A stretch of DNA of 64,000 nucleotides from a virus. A program made the translations under genes and the position numbers. Where the stretch lies: the IMG/VR virus record IMGVR_UViG_3300012936_000006, positions 1 through 64,000 of that record, one strand, 5' to 3'. Positions 59,712 through 64,000 of this stretch are shown here, one piece after another. How positions within the stretch are numbered: position 1 is the first letter of the stretch; every line of letters begins with the position of its first letter. Under the pieces are notes generated by a model, which was not told the origin of the DNA, made no database searches, and was given only the letters and a program-made list of their open reading frames with translations.

Positions 59712-60391
59712 AACAATTAATGGAAAATTGGCGCAAGTTTCTAAACGAGGGAATAGACTCCCGCATTCAGAAACAGATTGATATGGTGATTCAGCTTCCC
59801 GACGTAGGCATTACCATCTCTCGGGGTGGTTTCGGCAGGAGTATTAGATATGTTCTCATCGAAGACGCTGAAACTCAGCAATACTCCGAACTAACTTATA
59901 ATGATGCACTCGGTGACAAGAAAGATTATCCTCACGGAGAAGTTGATATTATGAAAACGTCTGAAGATTCCGAAGGACCATGTTTGGATGGCTGGACCGT
60001 CACGGCTGCTGAAGCTAGAAAGGGGTGGGGTCCACTTCTTTATGAGGTGGCGATTGAATATGCTTCACAGAATGGTGGAGGTCTCACGCCAGACAGGTTC
60101 TCAGTATCACGACACGCAATGGCTGTGTGGGACAAGTATGCCACCCGAGATGGTGTTGATGCTCAGCAGATGGACACCAATCATGACCCCAGCGCAATGG
60201 GCGCAAGGGTGAATACAACAGTTCCGCAGTTGACGCCCGATGACAAGTCAGATGACTGTGATCAGTCGAGAGCTATTTCTAAAGACGGAGAAAACTGGCA
60301 CAAGAACTCAACGACGAAAATGTATAAGAAAGACAATCCAGAAGTAATGCAGGCACTTAAATCTGCGGGGAGGCTAATTATAGCGGTATGA
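59708..60391 (+). CDS. Tagged acetyltransferase-like protein
   Basis: A 227-residue protein beginning MKQLMENWRKFLNEG, the most typical form of the tag. The middle segment, AARKGWG-type (EARKGWGPLLYEVAIEYAS) followed by LTPDRFSVSRHAMAVWDKYA, resembles the last part of GNAT acetyltransferases, where R/Q-G-x-G binds acetyl-CoA and a late V-S-x-x-A-x-x-x-W/Y follows. The rest of the GNAT fold is less clear. The C-terminus is polar. ATGA overlaps connect it to both neighbours. Confidence 0.5.
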   Translation: MKQLMENWRKFLNEGIDSRIQKQIDMVIQLPDVGITISRGGFGRSIRYVLIEDAETQQYSELTYNDALGDKKDYPHGEVDIMKTSEDSEGPCLDGWTVTAAEARKGWGPLLYEVAIEYASQNGGGLTPDRFSVSRHAMAVWDKYATRDGVDAQQMDTNHDPSAMGARVNTTVPQLTPDDKSDDCDQSRAISKDGENWHKNSTTKMYKKDNPEVMQALKSAGRLIIAV

Positions 60392-60951
60392 AAGAATTAA
60401 TGGAAAATTGGCGAGGCTACATTAATGAGCAAGAAAGAATTGCTTTAGAAGAGGGCGTCTTTCAAGATGCCATGACTTGGTTGAAGGACAAGGGACGGCA
60501 AGCTCAGGAGAAAGCAAAAAAGTTTCTTGAAAGTTTAAGAGAAGAGCTTGCTGAGACTAAAGTTGGTATTATGCTCTTGCAGAAGATTGCCGCAGGAAAA
60601 GAACTAAGTGATGACGAATCTCAATTCTTAAAAGATCAGGCAAAAGATATAGCTAGTGGCACTGCGCTGCTTGGGCTCTTTGCTCTGCCCGGTGGTGGTA
60701 TCGCATCGGCAGCGTTGCTAAAGATGGCTCGAAAGTTTGGGGTTGAGCTTATGCCAAGTTCTTTTCTTGACGAGCCAGAGCTAGCAGAACGTGACTGGCA
60801 AAAAGAATCTGAAAAGCTAAAAGATCATCCGAACAAGAAAGCTAGGATTTTAGACACAGGTGCCAATAAGGAAACTGGCGGCGGCACTGGGCATCGGAAG
60901 CTCGATAAACGCCGAGGTAAAAGCGCACCACCCGGAGCAGGCGGGGTATAA
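60388..60951 (+). CDS. Tagged LETM1-like protein
   Basis: A 187-residue protein with the tag MKELMENWRGYINEQ. A long charged helix follows, then DESQFLKDQAKDIASGTALL, LFALPGGGIASAALLKMA and LMPSSFL. This last part resembles the ribosome-binding-type domain of LETM1, seen in small phage proteins as the run F-A-L-P-G-G-x-x-x-x-x-L-L with L-P-S-x-F. The C-terminus is basic and Gly-rich. ATGA couples it to the gene upstream. If packaged, one guess is an action on host ribosomes or membranes. Confidence 0.5.
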   Translation: MKELMENWRGYINEQERIALEEGVFQDAMTWLKDKGRQAQEKAKKFLESLREELAETKVGIMLLQKIAAGKELSDDESQFLKDQAKDIASGTALLGLFALPGGGIASAALLKMARKFGVELMPSSFLDEPELAERDWQKESEKLKDHPNKKARILDTGANKETGGGTGHRKLDKRRGKSAPPGAGGV

Positions 60952-60968
60952 AATTATAAATAAACAGC

Positions 60969-60997
60969 TTAACAATCGAAAGAAACCTACTTATAAT
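60969..60997 (+). promoter_or_regulatory. Sigma-70-like promoter before 61016
   Basis: TTAACA (60969-60974) and TATAAT (60992-60997) are 17 bases apart. A T4-type late sequence, TATAAATA (60955-60962), lies just upstream on the same strand and is the only + strand copy I noticed. Confidence 0.65.
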
Positions 60998-61015
60998 ATA
61001 GGGGGGTCTGTATAA

Positions 61016-61234
61016 ATGGCGATTGACAAGCTTTACTTTCACGGCTCGTGTCTTGCATGCAGAGGAACTAGTAAAACTTGGTATAATCGTCCTTGTCCGT
61101 ATTGTTATCGAGGCACAGCTTATCACGAGGCATCGGACAAGCTAGTCCAGAAATATGTTCTTGAAGAAATGGATGAAAACGCCCAAAAAGAACTATTTAA
61201 TGAGATGAAAGAGAAATACGAAAAGGAAAGTTAA
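61016..61234 (+). CDS. Small DnaJ-type zinc-finger protein
   Basis: A 72-residue protein with CLAC and CPYC about 16 residues apart (CLACRGTSKTWYNRP, then CPYCYRGTAYHEAS), the Cys-x-x-Cys-x-Gly arrangement of half a DnaJ zinc finger. The rest is an acidic helix. A G-rich ribosome site precedes the ATG. It directly abuts the next gene. Confidence 0.55.
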   Translation: MAIDKLYFHGSCLACRGTSKTWYNRPCPYCYRGTAYHEASDKLVQKYVLEEMDENAQKELFNEMKEKYEKES

Positions 61235-61417
61235 ATGTGTTTAATTTGTGTTGAATATAACTTGAAGAGACTAACAATCAATGAAGCCTACAGAAACTTA
61301 CAAGAGATGAAAGAGATTCTCCCAGAAGAACACGTAGAAGAAATTGAAAAGATGTTAGAACACGACACTCTTCAGGAGATTCATGAGCTTGAAGGAGATG
61401 ATAATAATGAGCTTTAA
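61235..61417 (+). CDS. Small MCLIC-type protein
   Basis: A 60-residue protein beginning MCLICVEYNLKRLTINEAYR, then NLQEMKEIL and an acidic helix. Proteins opening with MCLIC are frequent short genes of phages and bacteria, with no known role. It overlaps the tagged ADP-ribosyltransferase-like gene by eleven bases. Confidence 0.55.
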   Translation: MCLICVEYNLKRLTINEAYRNLQEMKEILPEEHVEEIEKMLEHDTLQEIHELEGDDNNEL

Positions 61418-62033
61418 AGATTTGTGGAAAAACTACATTCGAACCGGTGAATCGCAAGCTAGCATTCAGCCTACATCTTGGAAAAGTTTTTTGATCGAAG
61501 AGTTAGAGACAGTTCACAGCCCAGAAGAACAGCAACAGCCAGCGGCACTACAGCCGTCAGAAATTCCAGCGGAACTGTTTCATGCAACTCGACCACCGTT
61601 GCTGTCTGCGATAGCCGAACAAGGCTTGCGTGATTATTCTGATTTTTCCCGGCATGGAGCTGGTCAGATAGGCGTCTCGTTTGCTACCGAATTGACACCG
61701 CTTGAGGATGGCAGCTTTGGTAATCTAGTGCTTGTATTTGACGGAAAAGAGCTAGCTGCATCAAACCAATATATTTTTAAAAATCATCAAGATCCCACCA
61801 TTGATACTAAAGAAGCAGAAGTTCGTGTTACCATGTCAGACTCAGCCGGTGATTCTGGCTCAGGTATTGATTCAAAGGTTGATGCGCTCGGAACATCTAT
61901 CCCTTTTCACTTTTGCAAGAAAATGATTTTTCTCTATCCCGTGCCAAAGTTCGAATTAAAGTGGTTAAAAGAAAACTACCCATCGGTAGAAATTCAGGTA
62001 TTAAAACAAGAAAAAGAAGAAAATAAAGAATAA
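61407..62033 (+). CDS. ADP-ribosyltransferase/KptA-like protein with tag-like N-terminus
   Basis: A 208-residue protein. The start at 61407 follows AAGGAG; upstream starts in frame lie in the previous gene. Its first part holds two tag-like pieces, FKDLWKNYI and SWKSFLIEE (residues 24-32). The catalytic part opens with LFHATRPPLLSAIAEQGL (His59), then GVSFATELTP (Ser91), and TKEAEVRV (Glu136/Glu138). H...S...E with an ExE pair is what ADP-ribosyltransferases and the related RNA 2'-phosphotransferases show. T4 packages an ADP-ribosyltransferase (Alt) to modify host RNA polymerase, so the comparison is direct. The exact family remains uncertain. Confidence 0.6.
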   Translation: MSFKDLWKNYIRTGESQASIQPTSWKSFLIEELETVHSPEEQQQPAALQPSEIPAELFHATRPPLLSAIAEQGLRDYSDFSRHGAGQIGVSFATELTPLEDGSFGNLVLVFDGKELAASNQYIFKNHQDPTIDTKEAEVRVTMSDSAGDSGSGIDSKVDALGTSIPFHFCKKMIFLYPVPKFELKWLKENYPSVEIQVLKQEKEENKE

Positions 62034-62061
62034 ACACTTTCTGACCACTACCTAATATAGA

Positions 62062-62090
62062 GGGGTAATTTTTACCCCGGAAATTCGGGT
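62062..62090 (+). other. Hairpins between the ADP-ribosyltransferase-like gene and the lipoprotein gene
   Basis: GGGGTAA-TTT-TTACCCC (62062-62078) is a perfect seven-base stem followed by a second small stem CCCG/CGGG. No T tract follows, so it may be a weak terminator or a leader structure of the lipoprotein message. Confidence 0.5.
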
Positions 62091-62101
62091 GGACTTATGG
62101 G

Positions 62102-64000
62102 GTGAAGAAACTAGGAATGATGCTCCTAGCGAGCACGGCTTTTATATTATCTTGTTCGTGTCAAGACAGAATTAAGCTAATACAGGCTTGTTCGCACCAC
62201 TCCGAAAAAAACTCACCTTGCGTTGGTTCCGAAGAATCCTTTTCACTTTTAAACCCAGAAAATAAAAACACTGGTGAATGCTCTATTGGCAGAATTACGT
62301 GCAGGCAACACGAGTACACCATGGAAGAGTATTGTGGTGACGATGAGGGCTGTAAAGCAGAGTGGGAAACAACCAGAACTGATGATATATGTGTTGGTCA
62401 TGTTGGTCCAAAGGGTGAATTATGCGATGGTCTCGACAATGACTGCGATGGCGAGATTGATGAAAATTATGATGTGGACGGCGATGGCTTCAAAAGTGCG
62501 GCGGCATTGAAACCAGACGGTCAGCTTTGCGGCTATGACTGTGATGACTTTAACCCAGCAGTCCACCCAAGTTCAACTGAGATTTGCGATGGAATCGACA
62601 ATGATTGTGACTGTAGGGTGCTAGATTCTTCGTTGCAAGATTCTAATGGAGATGGCGTTTTTTGTGGCTGTGGACCTGCTGGGTGTGATGATGGCGTTGA
62701 TGAAGGCTTGGTTGGAAACACAATTGGCATATGCTATCCCGAAGGTGTTACCGAGCAAGAATGGAGCACCCTCTCTGTTGAGAATAGCCCATGTTCTATT
62801 GGAAAGCTTCGGTGTGAGTCTGGCGAGATTTTATGTGTTGGAGCGCAAGGACCAAAAGAAGAGGTATGCGACGGTGTAGATAATAATTGCAATGGTGCAG
62901 CCGATGAGAACGAATTAGTTGTCGGTGCTGGCGATGCTTGCGGGTCTGATGTTGGGGTATGCCAAGAGGGTCATTTAATTTGCGACCCAGTGACAAAAGA
63001 TATGATTTGTGTTGGTCAGGTCACAGGACAAAGCCCCGATTTCTGCGACGGTCTCGATAATGATTGTGACGGACAATCTGATGAAGATGCTGGCTCTGTG
63101 CTCTGTTCTAATGGATGCCCACAAACGGGGTATCAATATTGTGTTGAGGGGGAATATAGCACTTGTGATGCACCGCTTCCCGAATCTGAGGATGACGATC
63201 CCTGCAACGGAGAGGACGACGATTGTGACGGTCAGGTAGATGAGGGTCAAGAGTGTCAGTGTGATGCCGATGAAGTCGGTCCATTTGCTCCTGACTGCAC
63301 AGTAGATGAAATGGTTGCTTCTGGCTTGTCTTGCGGAAAAGGAAAGAAAGATTGTATTTGTGAAAATGGAGACTGTCAGTATGGAGAGTGCTATTTGACT
63401 TGCGACCCATGGGTAGACGGAGCACCGAATCCAAATGTCTTTTGGGGTCCATGCGACCCGGAAACTTGTGACGATTGGGATCACAATTGCTGGGCTGGAC
63501 CAGCAGATGTAGAACCGCAACCTTGTCCATGTGATCCAACACACCCTGATCCATCTATTGCTCTCTTATCACTTGAGGGCAACGGCTGTGAAGCGGGAGA
63601 GTGTACAGCAGGCAGTCGCTCTTGCGTGCTAGATCCCCAAACAAACACTCATGGCTGGCACCCTGCCGACTGTGATGCGATAGGTCCAGTTGAAGAAGTT
63701 TGTGACGAGCTAGATAATGACTGTGATACATTAGTTGATGAAGAGTTGAACAGTTTTGAGAGAGTCGATATGGTTTTTGCTATCGACATAACGGGTTCAA
63801 TGGATTCTGTTATTGAAGATGTTCACAACGCCATCAACGCTTATGCTCAGGACTTTCAGCAAACAGAGCACCAGTTTGCGTTAATCTTATTCCCGGCTCC
63901 TTATTGTGATCCAAACAACCCGACAACTAATCCGGGCTGTGATTGGGCATCGGCTGGCTCGCCTGCTACTATGTGTGGCGATGGAAGTAATGAAGGGGAT
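62102..64000 (+). CDS. Large surface lipoprotein with CDGxDNDCDG repeats and VWA domain (3' end outside window)
   Basis: The frame is open from GTG 62102 to the window end (633 codons). The N-terminus KKLGMMLLASTAFILSC is a signal peptide with a lipobox-like end. The body repeats a calcium-binding-like motif of the type C-D-G-x-D-N-D-C-D-G-x-x-D-E at least five times (for example LCDGLDNDCDGEIDE and VCDELDNDCDTLVDE), with many Cys between. Near residue 555 a VWA domain starts: DMVFAIDITGSMDSV, with a MIDAS site. This build, as in MopE-like proteins, is typical of Myxococcota and related bacteria. It is a predicted exported adhesin-like protein, odd for a phage. Confidence 0.75.
   Translation, partial: MKKLGMMLLASTAFILSCSCQDRIKLIQACSHHSEKNSPCVGSEESFSLLNPENKNTGECSIGRITCRQHEYTMEEYCGDDEGCKAEWETTRTDDICVGHVGPKGELCDGLDNDCDGEIDENYDVDGDGFKSAAALKPDGQLCGYDCDDFNPAVHPSSTEICDGIDNDCDCRVLDSSLQDSNGDGVFCGCGPAGCDDGVDEGLVGNTIGICYPEGVTEQEWSTLSVENSPCSIGKLRCESGEILCVGAQGPKEEVCDGVDNNCNGAADENELVVGAGDACGSDVGVCQEGHLICDPVTKDMICVGQVTGQSPDFCDGLDNDCDGQSDEDAGSVLCSNGCPQTGYQYCVEGEYSTCDAPLPESEDDDPCNGEDDDCDGQVDEGQECQCDADEVGPFAPDCTVDEMVASGLSCGKGKKDCICENGDCQYGECYLTCDPWVDGAPNPNVFWGPCDPETCDDWDHNCWAGPADVEPQPCPCDPTHPDPSIALLSLEGNGCEAGECTAGSRSCVLDPQTNTHGWHPADCDAIGPVEEVCDELDNDCDTLVDEELNSFERVDMVFAIDITGSMDSVIEDVHNAINAYAQDFQQTEHQFALILFPAPYCDPNNPTTNPGCDWASAGSPATMCGDGSNEGD

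Noticed and set aside
60955-60962. TATAAATA as a T4-type late promoter
   Set aside because: Only one + strand copy noticed, and a good sigma-70-like promoter lies just downstream, so I kept it as a note only.
1-64000. Prophage with attachment site or integrase
   Set aside because: No integrase, excisionase, lysogeny repressor or attachment repeat was seen, and gene content fits a lytic T4-like phage. The rest of the genome is outside the window.

Overview
The window is a 64 kb piece of the genome of a large T4-like contractile-tailed phage. Every gene I can support lies on the + strand. The first 21 kb carry the T4 morphogenesis order: major capsid protein gp23, neck proteins gp13 and gp14, sheath terminator gp15, sheath gp18, tube gp19, baseplate gp26, tape measure and other baseplate proteins. 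The sheath is nearly twice, and the tape measure nearly three times, the T4 length. There is no integrase and no tRNA gene, so a lytic phage is most likely. Two host-style lipoproteins point to a deltaproteobacterial or Myxococcota-like host: one of the DTGVDAG type at 57650, and one with CDGxDNDCDG repeats plus a VWA domain at 62102. This host call is inference.

Layout: 1-19364, head, neck, tail and baseplate. 19372-21434, a small family A DNA polymerase and a tubulin/FtsZ-like protein. 21471-35489, replication and nucleotide metabolism: gp32-like SSB, UvsX/RecA, 5'-3' exonuclease, gp41 helicase, B12-type ribonucleotide reductase, GroES-like cochaperonin, transglycosylase and a DnaE-type polymerase. 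35584-38390, dUTPase, adenine methyltransferase, an IMPDH/GMPR enzyme and a sigma region-4-like protein. 38423-44846, a second late operon with an acidic protein, a P-loop protein, a ClpP-like protease and an amidase. 44897-53863, GroEL, a structured non-coding RNA candidate, many small genes, glutaredoxin, a Mom-like protein, Hsp20 and an apparently circularly permuted patatin. 53922-62033, a cluster in which eight proteins share the N-terminal tag M-K-x-L-M-E-N-W-R-x-F-L-x-E. 62102 to the end, the large surface lipoprotein, cut by the window edge.

The main discovery candidate is that tag. It looks like the T4 capsid targeting sequence (M-K-T-Y-Q-E-F-I-x-E, cut after Glu by the prohead protease). 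The tagged proteins include a HAD phosphatase, a PD-(D/E)XK nuclease-like protein, an ADP-ribosyltransferase-like protein (compare T4 Alt), an acetyltransferase-like protein, a LETM1-like protein and a Lys/Cys-rich mosaic protein. I infer a set of internal head proteins injected with the DNA.

Two promoter classes are visible. Sigma-70-like promoters (TTGACA, 16-17 bp, TATATT or TATAAT) precede replication and host-interaction genes; four of them hold an inverted repeat inside the spacer. A separate nine-base motif, ACTATTTAT, lies 30-90 bases upstream of virion genes seven times and is the likely late promoter. It also precedes the tagged cluster at 55530. In two places a promoter sits within the loop of a terminator hairpin.
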